A DNA stretch of 64,000 nucleotides from Clostridium cibarium (GTDB taxonomy: Bacteria; Bacillota; Clostridia; Clostridiales; Clostridiaceae): contig NZ_JACSRA010000019.1 in NCBI RefSeq assembly GCF_014836335.1, forward strand, positions 1 to 64,000, in the 5' to 3' direction. Below are positions 43,347-52,012 of the stretch, one piece after another. A model generated the notes under the pieces. It had not been told where the DNA came from. It worked only from the letters and a program-made list of their open reading frames with translations, and did not search any database. Each line of letters starts with the position of its first letter. The first letter of the stretch is position 1. The position numbers and the translations under genes were made by a program.

Positions 43347-45317
43347 TTACATTTTGAAAGTCTTAATGTAGTTTTTTAATTCATCGGACATATCAGTTAA
43401 TTTTTCAACTTCACTTACAATTTTTTGACTATAAGCAGATTGTTCTTCTGTAGAAGCTGTTACTTCTTCGATGCTTGCAGCAGTCTCTTCTGATACAGCT
43501 AAAATTCTTTCCATATCTTGTTGAATACTTTCTCCTGCAGTTCTTACTCCACCAGTAGAACTTGTGATTTCTTCTATCTGACCTGCTATAACATCTACTA
43601 TTTCTAAAATATCTTTAAATATCTTAGAAGTATTTTGTACGGCTTCATTTTGCTCACTTATAGCAGCTGTAGCAAATTTTGCACCATTTACAGCAGTGTC
43701 TGTAGTATTTCTTATATCCTTTATAATATCTTGGATTTTTACAATAGAATTTTGGGATTCTTCTGCAAGTTTTCCAACCTCATCTGCAACAACAGCAAAT
43801 CCTTTTCCTTGTTCTCCTGCTCTAGCAGCTTCAATTGATGCATTTAATGCTAAAAGATTAGTTTGCTCTGCTATGCTTTCAATCACATCTATTATTTGGC
43901 CTATTTCAATAGTCTTATCATTTAATACATAGATGATTTCAGCTACCTGTCCAACTGCCTCTGTACTATCTTTCATCTTTTGATCTTGAGTATTTACGAT
44001 ATCTACACCAGACTTTACTAAATTTTCAGCTTTAGATGAGGATTTAAGGGAGTTATTACTGTTATCTGCAATATCATCAATAGTTTTAACAATATTATTC
44101 ATTGAATCAAATGTTCTTTCAACACTCTTAGTTTGTTCATCACTACCTAAAGCTAATTGACCAGTTGCTTCAGCAATTTGAGTAGACACAACTTCTGCTT
44201 GTTTTGCTGAATCTAGCACTTCCTCTGAAGATTTAGTTACATTATCAGCAGCTACTGAAATTTGAACTATTAAATTCTTAATACCTTCTTTCATTTCTAT
44301 AAATGACTTAGATACTTCTCCTATTTCCCCGCCTGAGGTAACTTTGAAATCATGTTTCAAATTACCTTTAGCTAGCTCTTTTGCAGCATCTCTTAATATT
44401 AATAATGGCTTTACCATGCTTTTAGATAAGAAATAACCTATTAAAATAGTAACAATTAGAGTGGATATTATGACACCTATCATTTTCATTTTAGTTTGTG
44501 TAACAGAAGAAAGTGCCTCATCACGAGTTTGTCTTACAACAACTGCCCAGTGTGTGCTTGGTATACTTGTGTAGCTTCCAAAGGTTTCAACATTATCATA
44601 TTCATATGTTTTTGCTCCTGATTCTCCTGCTAAAGCACTTTGCACAACTGGTATGTCTGATAGATTAGTTCTTTCTTTAACCATATTTTCGTCAGGATGT
44701 GCTAATATTTGCCCTTTAGTATCTGTTACAAAAGCATATCCTGTTTTTCCAAGTAAAATATTTTGCCTCATTTCTTCTATTGAATCTAATTTTAAAGTTC
44801 CGCATAAAACTCCTACTAAATTATTTTCAGAATTAAATACTGGAACTGCTATAACTACTGTTGGTTTTCCAGTACTTTTTGCAATAAGAACATCACTAAT
44901 AACCGTTTTTTTCTTTGAAATTACTTCTTTAAAGTAATCTCTATCAGAGTTATTAAGAAGTTCACTACTATCTGACTTTGCTACCTGTTTTCCAGTAATA
45001 TCTGTTATAAATATAGGTGAGAACTCTGTATATTCCTTCCCTATTTCAGTAAGTAACGCTTTTTGATCATTGTTATTATATAACTTTAAATCATTAGATT
45101 TTGATATAGATTCTAATACTGAGACATGTTTACCTATAAATGCATCTATTCTTTGACTTAAACCTGCCGATAACTCTTTTGTGGTATATTCCAAGTTTTT
45201 ATTAATAATGGAAACTTCTGAATTCGTTGAAATTAATCCAACTATACCTACTGATATTATTACAAGAGTTATCAGTAATGATATTATTTTCGTTCCCAGC
45301 TTTAAATTTTTAAACAT
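43347..45317 (-). CDS. Methyl-accepting chemotaxis protein with dCache sensor
   Basis: The product has 656 residues. The first membrane helix is at about residues 10-30. A double-cache extracytoplasmic sensor spans about 35-275 ([20 protein letters not shown] and [20 protein letters not shown]). The second helix is at about 280-302, followed by a HAMP domain. The conserved signalling tip is [20 protein letters not shown] with [20 protein letters not shown]. dCache sensors often bind amino acids or related ligands directly. It is probably monocistronic. Confidence 0.95.
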   Translation of the reverse strand: MFKNLKLGTKIISLLITLVIISVGIVGLISTNSEVSIINKNLEYTTKELSAGLSQRIDAFIGKHVSVLESISKSNDLKLYNNNDQKALLTEIGKEYTEFSPIFITDITGKQVAKSDSSELLNNSDRDYFKEVISKKKTVISDVLIAKSTGKPTVVIAVPVFNSENNLVGVLCGTLKLDSIEEMRQNILLGKTGYAFVTDTKGQILAHPDENMVKERTNLSDIPVVQSALAGESGAKTYEYDNVETFGSYTSIPSTHWAVVVRQTRDEALSSVTQTKMKMIGVIISTLIVTILIGYFLSKSMVKPLLILRDAAKELAKGNLKHDFKVTSGGEIGEVSKSFIEMKEGIKNLIVQISVAADNVTKSSEEVLDSAKQAEVVSTQIAEATGQLALGSDEQTKSVERTFDSMNNIVKTIDDIADNSNNSLKSSSKAENLVKSGVDIVNTQDQKMKDSTEAVGQVAEIIYVLNDKTIEIGQIIDVIESIAEQTNLLALNASIEAARAGEQGKGFAVVADEVGKLAEESQNSIVKIQDIIKDIRNTTDTAVNGAKFATAAISEQNEAVQNTSKIFKDILEIVDVIAGQIEEITSSTGGVRTAGESIQQDMERILAVSEETAASIEEVTASTEEQSAYSQKIVSEVEKLTDMSDELKNYIKTFKM

Positions 45318-45482
45318 AAGTCGCTCTCCTTTATTCTGCTAAATTTGTTGTATATAATTAAATATCCAACACAATTTTATCGGATATTGTCGGAAAATTC
45401 TTAATAACATTTCAGAAGCACATTCACTTTATTTATTTAAATAATACTTTATTAATTTAAATAATTATTTTTAACGACAAAA

Positions 45483-45503
45483 AAAAGTGGCTAAGCCACT
45501 TTT
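45483..45503 (-). terminator. Terminator of the HMA-domain gene
   Basis: The compact hairpin AAAAGTGGCT / AGCCACTTTT is followed by T residues on the minus strand, about 35 bases past the stop at 45537. Confidence 0.8.
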
Positions 45504-45536
45504 AAATCAAGAATAAATATCATATATCTATCCTAA

Positions 45537-45740
45537 CTATTGAATTGGATGTCCTGTATTTTCAATGCAATTCCTTATTTCTTCAGAAGTTGCTGGTTCA
45601 TTGTACATAACTTCAACTGTTCCTCGGCCAAGATCAACACAAACCTTATTAACTCCATCAATATCCTCTAAAGCATTTTTCACTTGAGTTTTTATATATT
45701 CACTTGATAATCCTTCAACTATGTAATGTTCTTTTTCCAT
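45537..45740 (-). CDS. Small HMA-like protein lacking the metal-binding cysteines
   Basis: The product has 67 residues with GGAG before the ATG. The beta-alpha-beta-beta-alpha-beta pattern of heavy-metal-associated domains is clear: YIVEGLSSEYIKTQVKNALE, then VNKVCVDLGRGTVEVMYNE and SEEIRNCIENTGHPI. The usual MxCxxC loop is replaced by LSSEYIK, so copper binding in the standard way is unlikely. It may be a degenerate chaperone or a protein-interaction module. It stands alone with its own terminator. Confidence 0.8.
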   Translation of the reverse strand: MEKEHYIVEGLSSEYIKTQVKNALEDIDGVNKVCVDLGRGTVEVMYNEPATSEEIRNCIENTGHPIQ

Positions 45741-46005
45741 ACTTTATATCTCCTTTACTTCACTAGGTTAATATTAGTATGTACAAAAACTTTTTAAAAT
45801 AACACACTATCATTTTATTTCCAAAATAATTAGTTTTTTTACCACGTATAATCATAACTACTAATATAATTGAGTAAATATTATTGATGAACCTACTTAA
45901 CACAACTTATTAAAGTTAAACCCACTACCTTACAGTCTATAAAAATCCAATCATACTTGGAGGTATATATGAATTATTAATCATTTAAACTTACCAAAAG
46001 AACTT

Positions 46006-46036
46006 GAGTGGTATGTCTCAATATAGACTACCACTC
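46006..46036 (-). terminator. Hairpin at the end of the SCIFF/decarboxylase operon
   Basis: GAGTGGTA-GTC and GAC-ACCACTC pair with one mismatch around an 8-base loop. The hairpin overlaps the last codons of the decarboxylase gene. The T run is weak. The gap 45741-46005 upstream of the HMA gene shows no other feature. Confidence 0.55.
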
Positions 46037-47461
46037 TTTGTTTTTATTATGTATGCAAACTTTTATCTTACCATTCTCTACTCCTAAAACAGTTTGTCCT
46101 ACCTTTAAATAATTAAGAACACTCTTTATAACATCTTCACTTACCATTTCACCAGGACAAGCTATTGGTATTCCTGGTGGATATGGAACTATAGCCTCTT
46201 TTAAAACTCTTCCTAAAGCCTCATCAATCTTAACCTCTTCTTTAGGACAATTAAACACTTCAAAAGGTTCAAATATCTTTTTAGGCGTTATTGATTTGTA
46301 ATATAAAACTTCACTATTATCTTCTATTAAATTCATATCTAATTTTGAAATAACTTCATAAAGTTTTATTAAATTTTTTTCAGCCTTTAAAAAGGATAAT
46401 ATTAAAACAACTCCAAGGCTAAAACTCATTTCTCCTTGAATGTTATTCTTCCTTAGATAATCTAATAGCTTACTTCCACTATATCCTTTTGGAACTGTCA
46501 TTACATATCTACTTAAATCTATATCATAACCTTTAGGTAAATCTTCCTTAGAAATTATTTTAACTTTATTTAAACTATTAATTTTTTCTTTCATCATTTC
46601 TGTAAGTGTAATTAAATCATTATAATCATCTTCACCAAAGTTATCTAAATAATATCTTGCATAATCTAATGATGCCATTATTAAATAAGAAGGTGAAGTA
46701 GTCATAAAAGCACTTATATAAAACTCAATATCGCTATCTATATGATTTGAAAGTAAGAAAGAACCTCCAGTTAATGCTGGCAAAGTCTTATGAGCACTTA
46801 CTATAGTAAAATCAGCAAACTTAGCTATATTCATAGGAAGCTTTTTTGAAATGCCAAAGTGAGCTCCATGAGCTTCATCTACTATTACCTTTAATCCCTT
46901 TTCTTTTAAATCTATTAGAACATCCTTTAAATCATAAGTTATTCCATAGTAATTAGGATAAGTTAATATTATTCCTTTAGGATTTTTAGCCTTATTTAAA
47001 GCTTTATATATATTGCCCTTATCAGGTGGAAGAAATAATCCATATTCATTCATTCCACTAGGCTCTATATAGATTACTTTTAATTTTCTAAGTATCAGTC
47101 CATTGTAAATGGACCTATGACAGTTCCTCTCCACAAGCACTTCATCACCTTCATTAAAAGATGCAAAAATAGCTGCAAGATTTCCTCCTGTTGTACCATT
47201 AACTAAAAAGTAAGCTTTTTCTACACCATAAGTTTTTGCTAAAAGCTCTTGAGATTCCCTTATTACACCTTCAGGGTGATGAAGGTTATCTAAAGGATCA
47301 ACTTCTGTTATATCTAAATATCCTAAATTATCAGCAAATATCTCTCCTACTTTATCTCTTCTAAAGCCTTCTCCAGATTTATTTCCTGGCATAGAATATA
47401 TTATATTTTCTTCTTTATGATAATCTAGTAAAGCTTGTAATAATGGTAATCTACCCTTCAT
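46028..47461 (-). CDS. Orn/Lys/Arg decarboxylase family protein (PLP-dependent, fold type I)
   Basis: The product has 477 residues. The start PLLQALLDYHKEENIIYSMP and YFLVNGTTGGNLAAIFA are typical of the family. The PLP lysine lies in SAHKTLPALTGG, preceded by VDEAHGAHFG. The C-terminal domain has VPYPPGIPIACPGE. The length matches the short clostridial/Bacillus form (SpeA/YaaO-like) without the N-terminal wing domain. It removes CO2 from a basic amino acid to give a polyamine or cadaverine; the exact substrate cannot be told. It starts 8 bases after the M16 peptidase gene, as last gene of the SCIFF operon. Confidence 0.9.
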   Translation of the reverse strand: MKGRLPLLQALLDYHKEENIIYSMPGNKSGEGFRRDKVGEIFADNLGYLDITEVDPLDNLHHPEGVIRESQELLAKTYGVEKAYFLVNGTTGGNLAAIFASFNEGDEVLVERNCHRSIYNGLILRKLKVIYIEPSGMNEYGLFLPPDKGNIYKALNKAKNPKGIILTYPNYYGITYDLKDVLIDLKEKGLKVIVDEAHGAHFGISKKLPMNIAKFADFTIVSAHKTLPALTGGSFLLSNHIDSDIEFYISAFMTTSPSYLIMASLDYARYYLDNFGEDDYNDLITLTEMMKEKINSLNKVKIISKEDLPKGYDIDLSRYVMTVPKGYSGSKLLDYLRKNNIQGEMSFSLGVVLILSFLKAEKNLIKLYEVISKLDMNLIEDNSEVLYYKSITPKKIFEPFEVFNCPKEEVKIDEALGRVLKEAIVPYPPGIPIACPGEMVSEDVIKSVLNYLKVGQTVLGVENGKIKVCIHNKNKEW

Positions 47462-47469
47462 AATCTACC

Positions 47470-48666
47470 TCAACTTATTATTTCTATAGATGATTTTTCA
47501 AGAACCTTTTTAGCTACCTGAAAAATAAAATCACCTTTTATATTTTCCATACCTTCTAGCATATTATCGTATACCTTATAATCCTTAAACATAGCACTAT
47601 AAGTAGCTACTTCCTTAGCTAATTGTATACTTTGTTCTTCCTTAAATAACTTCTTTATTCTTATTCTCTTAATAAGCTCCTGAATTTCTTTATCACTTAG
47701 TATCTTTATATCATTAATAGCTTCTTTAACTATAGATAATGATTTTTCTATTTTATCTTTCGATGTAGTAAATGTAATCTTATAAAATCTAATATATTTC
47801 TCATTGCTAATTCTACTTAAGACATCATAAACTAATCCATTTTTCGTCCTTAGCCTATCAAAAAGTAATGAATTTATACCTTCTGCAAAATATTCATTAA
47901 ATATCCTAAAAGCTTTTATTTCCAATTCATTTAAATTAGCTATAGAAAAATTCATTTGTACTTTGCAACTATTATTATCTCTTTCCTCTTTAAATATCCC
48001 TGACTTTGGCTCTTCTAGAGATTCTAAAGCTGTATTTACCTCTTCTCCTACCCAGCTCTCAAAACATTCCTTAATTATGTCCTTAACATCATTAAATTCC
48101 AATGCTGTAACTACTGCTATAGAAGTATTTTTAGGAGAATAAAATTTATTGTAAAAATTTCTTATATCCTTAAGTGTAATATTATTTAAGCTTTCTCTAG
48201 TTCCTATTATAGGGTACTTCAATCTATTACTTTCATAAGAATTATAAAGGAGCCTGTCCTCACAATATTGGTCAAGCTCCTCATCCCATTCATTTAACTC
48301 TTCTATTATTACATCCATTTCTTCCTTGAAGCCTTCCTTTGGGAAGGTTGCATTTATTAAAAGATCAGAAAACAACTGAGTTCCTTTATAAAAATCCTCT
48401 CCCAAAAGAGTTCCATAATAAATAACATAAGGATAGTTTGTCATTGCATTATAAAATCCAAAAAGCTTACTAAACTCTTCATTTATCATAGCTTCACTTC
48501 TCATTTTAGTGCCCTTGTAAATCATATGCTCTGTTGCATGTGCTAATCCAAGCAGCTTACCATCTTGACTAGCTCCTGCTTCAAGGCCTATAGAAATTGA
48601 TGTAAGTTCTGAAGTTCCCTTAATATATATTAGCTTAATACCATTTTCTAATATATATTCTTTCAT
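47470..48666 (-). CDS. M16-family zinc metallopeptidase
   Basis: The product has 398 residues. The inverted zinc motif HATEHMIYKGT near residue 44 (HxxEH) has its further Glu in EELNEWDEELDQ about 75 residues later, so the active site is complete. The second half is the inactive repeat. There is no signal peptide, so it acts in the cytoplasm. Its start codon is 1-2 bases from the radical-SAM gene's stop, so the two are translationally linked. M16 enzymes cut leaders in other modified-peptide pathways (for example PqqF-like), so processing of the SCIFF peptide is a fair inference. Confidence 0.9.
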   Translation of the reverse strand: MKEYILENGIKLIYIKGTSELTSISIGLEAGASQDGKLLGLAHATEHMIYKGTKMRSEAMINEEFSKLFGFYNAMTNYPYVIYYGTLLGEDFYKGTQLFSDLLINATFPKEGFKEEMDVIIEELNEWDEELDQYCEDRLLYNSYESNRLKYPIIGTRESLNNITLKDIRNFYNKFYSPKNTSIAVVTALEFNDVKDIIKECFESWVGEEVNTALESLEEPKSGIFKEERDNNSCKVQMNFSIANLNELEIKAFRIFNEYFAEGINSLLFDRLRTKNGLVYDVLSRISNEKYIRFYKITFTTSKDKIEKSLSIVKEAINDIKILSDKEIQELIKRIRIKKLFKEEQSIQLAKEVATYSAMFKDYKVYDNMLEGMENIKGDFIFQVAKKVLEKSSIEIIS

Positions 48667-48667
48667 A

Positions 48668-50038
48668 TTATTCTTCTCCTAGAGCTTCTGCCTTAAGAGC
48701 AATTGCACATTCAATTCTCTTCTTTTGCATCTTACATCCAATTTCATATGGTTCATTCATATCACCATTGAAAGCTACATTATTAGCTTGACATCCACCA
48801 CTACAGTAGAATCTTGCCCAACACTTCTTACACTTAGGTTTGTTATATATGTGAGCCTTTTTAAAGCTCTTAGAAAGTTCTGAATTAAATGTATCTTCAT
48901 ATATATCCCCAAGTTTAAATTCTTCTCTACCAACAAATTGATGACAAGGATAAACTTCACCTTGAGGAGTAATAGCTACATATTCAAATCCAGCTCCACA
49001 ACCTGATATTCTCTTATAAACACATGGTCCACCTTGAAGATCTATATTAAAGTGATAGAAGTTAAATTCATCTTTTCCTTCTTTTCTTCTCTTTCTCATA
49101 TCTTCATAAAGCTTGTCATAGTTTTCAAAAATAGTAGGAAGATCTTCTTCTCTTAAAGAAAGTGTATGCTTGTCTTCAAGAACAACTGGTTCTATTGATA
49201 TTTCTCTAAAACCTTCATTAAGCATAGAAACTACATCTTCATAGAAATCTGTGTTAGCTCTAGTGAAAGTTCCTCTTACATAATATGTCTTACCTTTAGT
49301 TCTCTTTGAAATCATCTTCTTAATATTTGGAAGTATATCATTATAAGAACCGCTTCCATCTGCTTTTATTCTTACATTATCATTTACTTCTTTTCTTCCA
49401 TCTAAAGAAAGGATTATATTACCCATTTCCTTATCCATAAAGTCCATCATTTCATCAGTAAGAAGTGTAGCATTTGTAGTCATGGTAAATCTAACATTTT
49501 TACCCCACTTCTTTTCATTATCTCTTGCATACTTTATTACGTCCTTAAGAGTGTCCATGATCATAGTTGGTTCTCCACCAAATAGATCTATTTCAATATT
49601 TTTTCTAGGACCACTTCTCTTAATAACGTAGTCTATAGCCTTTTTAGCTGTTTCTAGGCTCATAACTCCTTTGTGTCCATGATATTCACCTTCATCAGCA
49701 AAACAATATTTACATCTTAAGTTACAACCATGTATTACATTTAAGCAAATAGCTTTAATATAATCTCTATCATCCATTGAACTATGAGCTATTTCCTCAT
49801 ATTGATCCTTAGAATAAATAACTCCATCTTCAGCTAATTCTTGAATTTCATCATAAGCTTCAGAAATGTCTTCTTCTTTATATTTATCCTTAAGAGCATG
49901 TAAAATCTCTATTTTAGTTTTTATTCCTTGATCCTCTAATATATCATAAACAAGTTCGTCAACTATATGAACTGCTCCAGAGTTTACATCTAGAACATAA
50001 TAGTTTCCTCCTTGCTTAAACTTATGTATTCGTGCCAT
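48668..50038 (-). CDS. scfB: Radical-SAM SCIFF maturase (thioether-forming)
   Basis: The product has 456 residues. The N-terminal RiPP-recognition-like region spans about residues 1-85. The radical SAM cluster motif CNLRCKYC is at 105-112, with GGEPT downstream. The C-terminal SPASM/auxiliary-cluster cysteines include SGCGAGFEYVA and CKKCWARFYCSGGC. Length and layout match the clostridial CteB-type enzyme that makes the Cys-Thr thioether in the SCIFF peptide, and the gene lies 82 bases after the peptide gene. It acts in the cytoplasm with S-adenosylmethionine and three Fe-S clusters. Confidence 0.94.
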   Translation of the reverse strand: MARIHKFKQGGNYYVLDVNSGAVHIVDELVYDILEDQGIKTKIEILHALKDKYKEEDISEAYDEIQELAEDGVIYSKDQYEEIAHSSMDDRDYIKAICLNVIHGCNLRCKYCFADEGEYHGHKGVMSLETAKKAIDYVIKRSGPRKNIEIDLFGGEPTMIMDTLKDVIKYARDNEKKWGKNVRFTMTTNATLLTDEMMDFMDKEMGNIILSLDGRKEVNDNVRIKADGSGSYNDILPNIKKMISKRTKGKTYYVRGTFTRANTDFYEDVVSMLNEGFREISIEPVVLEDKHTLSLREEDLPTIFENYDKLYEDMRKRRKEGKDEFNFYHFNIDLQGGPCVYKRISGCGAGFEYVAITPQGEVYPCHQFVGREEFKLGDIYEDTFNSELSKSFKKAHIYNKPKCKKCWARFYCSGGCQANNVAFNGDMNEPYEIGCKMQKKRIECAIALKAEALGEE

Positions 50039-50081
50039 ATCTCTGCTACCTCCAAATGGTTAAAAATTGAAACATAGATTT

Positions 50082-50110
50082 AAATCTCGTGACTTAATGT
50101 CACGAGATTT
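50082..50110 (-). terminator. Hairpin between SCIFF peptide and maturase genes
   Basis: A perfect 12-bp stem, AAATCTCGTGAC / GTCACGAGATTT, has a 5-base loop. On the minus strand only ATTTAAAT follows, a weak tract. It may act as a partial terminator or RNA-stability element, allowing more peptide than maturase to be made. Confidence 0.65.
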
Positions 50111-50120
50111 TTTCAATGTC

Positions 50121-50258
50121 TTAGTTTTCGCACTCTAAGTTTGCTACTGTACAAGAAGTTTTGCAAGCTGATTGACATGAATTAGCGCATTCTTTACAAC
50201 CTGGCTTACATAAGCTGTTCTTTATGTTAGTTTTGTTAACAGTTTTAATGTGTCTCAT
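50121..50258 (-). CDS. scfA: SCIFF ribosomally made peptide precursor
   Basis: The product has 45 residues and is absent from long-ORF lists. It starts MRHIKTVNKTNIKNSLCKPG and ends SACKTSCTVANLECEN. I count seven cysteines, at 17, 21, 24, 28, 32, 36 and 43. The core KTSCT is the family hallmark; Cys32 and Thr37 are the same positions reported, as I recall, for the thioether in the characterised clostridial peptide CteA. AGGTGG-like sequence precedes the ATG. It is nearly invariant across clostridia and of unknown biological role. Confidence 0.95.
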   Translation of the reverse strand: MRHIKTVNKTNIKNSLCKPGCKECANSCQSACKTSCTVANLECEN

Positions 50259-50293
50259 TTGCTCTAACCACCTTCCTATATTTCGTTGATATT

Positions 50294-50309
50294 ATACCAT
50301 ATGTGGTAT
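50294..50309 (-). promoter_or_regulatory. Promoter region of the SCIFF operon with inverted repeat
   Basis: On the minus strand a TATAAT -10 box lies about 35 bases before the peptide start codon, with a weak TTTCAT -35 box 17 bases away. An ATACCA-TATG-TGGTAT inverted repeat overlaps the -10 region and could bind a regulator. Confidence 0.5.
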
Positions 50310-50431
50310 ATACATGAAACATTAATTTAAAAATTTGTTAAAATAGGATGAAAATATTCCAATTATCTTCCAGTATTTGTACAATAAAAACTTATTCTTC
50401 TAATATAATTGTATTATTTAACAGCTTGTAT

Positions 50432-50743
50432 TTATTCCTGAATATTTTCAATTAAATTTATAAAATCTTCATTATTCTTTTTTTCTAAATATATATTAAT
50501 TAAAAGATCCATAGGCATTTTATTATATCCCTTAGTTCCATTAATTAAAATGCTACCTAAGCTATCTAGAAATTCTTCTTTGCTTTTATCTAATTTTTTA
50601 ATTAATTGATTTCCTTCAAATTCAACTAATTCCTCTATAAGTTTTTCCTTAAGATTCTCAGTAAAATTTTCAACTTGAACTTTTTCTTCCTCATTTAAAC
50701 CTGAGGTATCGTTATGTAAAAATTTCATAATATCCATTGTCAT
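50432..50743 (-). CDS. Hypothetical protein, 103 residues
   Basis: The product is small, acidic and probably all-helical (NEEEKVQVENFTENLKEKL, LIKKLDKSKEEFLDSLGSIL, LINIYLEKKNNEDFINLIEN). AAAGGAA precedes the ATG. It begins 18 bases after the alanyl-tRNA editing gene and is likely cotranscribed with it. There is no signal peptide or membrane segment and I do not recognise the family. Confidence 0.65.
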   Translation of the reverse strand: MTMDIMKFLHNDTSGLNEEEKVQVENFTENLKEKLIEELVEFEGNQLIKKLDKSKEEFLDSLGSILINGTKGYNKMPMDLLINIYLEKKNNEDFINLIENIQE

Positions 50744-50761
50744 AGAAATTCCTTTCTTAGC

Positions 50762-51964
50762 CTAAAGAAGCTCCTTCACTTTTCTTAATGCGTAATCCAT
50801 AGCATTGTCAAGATTTCCTATATTCTTTCCGCCGCCTTGAGCTAAAGTTTTACTTCCTCCGCCTCTTCCATCTATTAATGAAATAGCATCTTTTAATAAA
50901 CTTCCAACATTAACTGTTTGAAGATTTTTAGATGCACTAAATAAAAGATTAGCACTATCACTATTTTTTGTAGCAAATAGAACAACAACACTATCATTAG
51001 CTACAAGCTTTTCAGCAAGTTTGTTTAAATACTTCATATCTTCATTACTGTAAATCTTTTTAATGACAGATACATCTCCATACTTCTCCCCATCATTGAT
51101 AAGTTCTTTGACCTCAAATTCTGATAATGAAGCCTTTATCTTTTTATTTTCTTCTCTTGCCTCGCTTAAACTATTTTTTAAGGCATTTAAACTCTTTACA
51201 GCTTCATCTGCCCCTGTACTTAGGATTTTAGAAAGTTCATCTAATATAGCATCTCTATCTAATAATTCATGAACTGCTCTTTTCCCTGCCAAAAAGTAAA
51301 TTCTAGTATTTCCTTTATGTTTTTCACAACCCTTTATCTTAATCATTTGAAGTTCCAATGTATTGTTAGGATGAACTCCACAACAAGCATTAATATCTAA
51401 ATCTTGTATTTTTACAACTCTTATAGTTTCATCGTTAGTTGCTAAATCTCTTCTAAGCCCCATGGATTTTGCTTCTTTTCTACTTGTCATCATAAAAGTA
51501 ACTTCATGTTTTTCACCTATTACTTCATTAGCTACTCTTTCTGCTTTTCTTATTTGCTCTTCTTCCATAAAACCAACTATATCAACATAACTTATATCTT
51601 TTCCTAAATGAATACCTGCTGTATTAGCATTAAAAATGCTAAAAAAACATCCTGATAATACATGTTGACCTAGATGTTGTTGCATTCCATCTAATCTTTT
51701 TTCCCAATCAATAGAACAAGAAACACTTGTATTATCTAGTTTTTTATCAATAAGATGATAAATCTTATCTCCTTCTTCTATAACATCTAATACATGAGCA
51801 TCTTCAATAGTTCCTGTATCAGCAGCTTGACCACCACCACCTGGGAAAAATGCTGTTTTATCTAAAAGAACTAAAAATTTATCATCTTTTTCTTTTACTT
51901 CTATAATATTTGCCCTAAACTCCTGTATATATTGGTCTTCATAAAATAATTTTTCTGTACTCAC
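50762..51964 (-). CDS. Alanyl-tRNA editing protein with DHHA1 domain (AlaX-L type)
   Basis: The product has 400 residues. The editing domain includes FFPGGGGQAADTGTI, the zinc ligands HLGQHVLSG (about residue 97) and CCGVHP (about 195). A coiled coil follows, then a C-terminal DHHA1 domain ending GRGGGSKTLAQGGGKN. It lacks the alanyl-tRNA synthetase catalytic half. It hydrolyses wrongly charged Ser- or Gly-tRNA(Ala) in the cytoplasm. It is cotranscribed with the 103-residue gene. Confidence 0.92.
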   Translation of the reverse strand: MSTEKLFYEDQYIQEFRANIIEVKEKDDKFLVLLDKTAFFPGGGGQAADTGTIEDAHVLDVIEEGDKIYHLIDKKLDNTSVSCSIDWEKRLDGMQQHLGQHVLSGCFFSIFNANTAGIHLGKDISYVDIVGFMEEEQIRKAERVANEVIGEKHEVTFMMTSRKEAKSMGLRRDLATNDETIRVVKIQDLDINACCGVHPNNTLELQMIKIKGCEKHKGNTRIYFLAGKRAVHELLDRDAILDELSKILSTGADEAVKSLNALKNSLSEAREENKKIKASLSEFEVKELINDGEKYGDVSVIKKIYSNEDMKYLNKLAEKLVANDSVVVLFATKNSDSANLLFSASKNLQTVNVGSLLKDAISLIDGRGGGSKTLAQGGGKNIGNLDNAMDYALRKVKELL

Positions 51965-52012
51965 CTTTATACCTCTTTTCCTTTACTTCTATTATTATAT
52001 TATATACCATAT

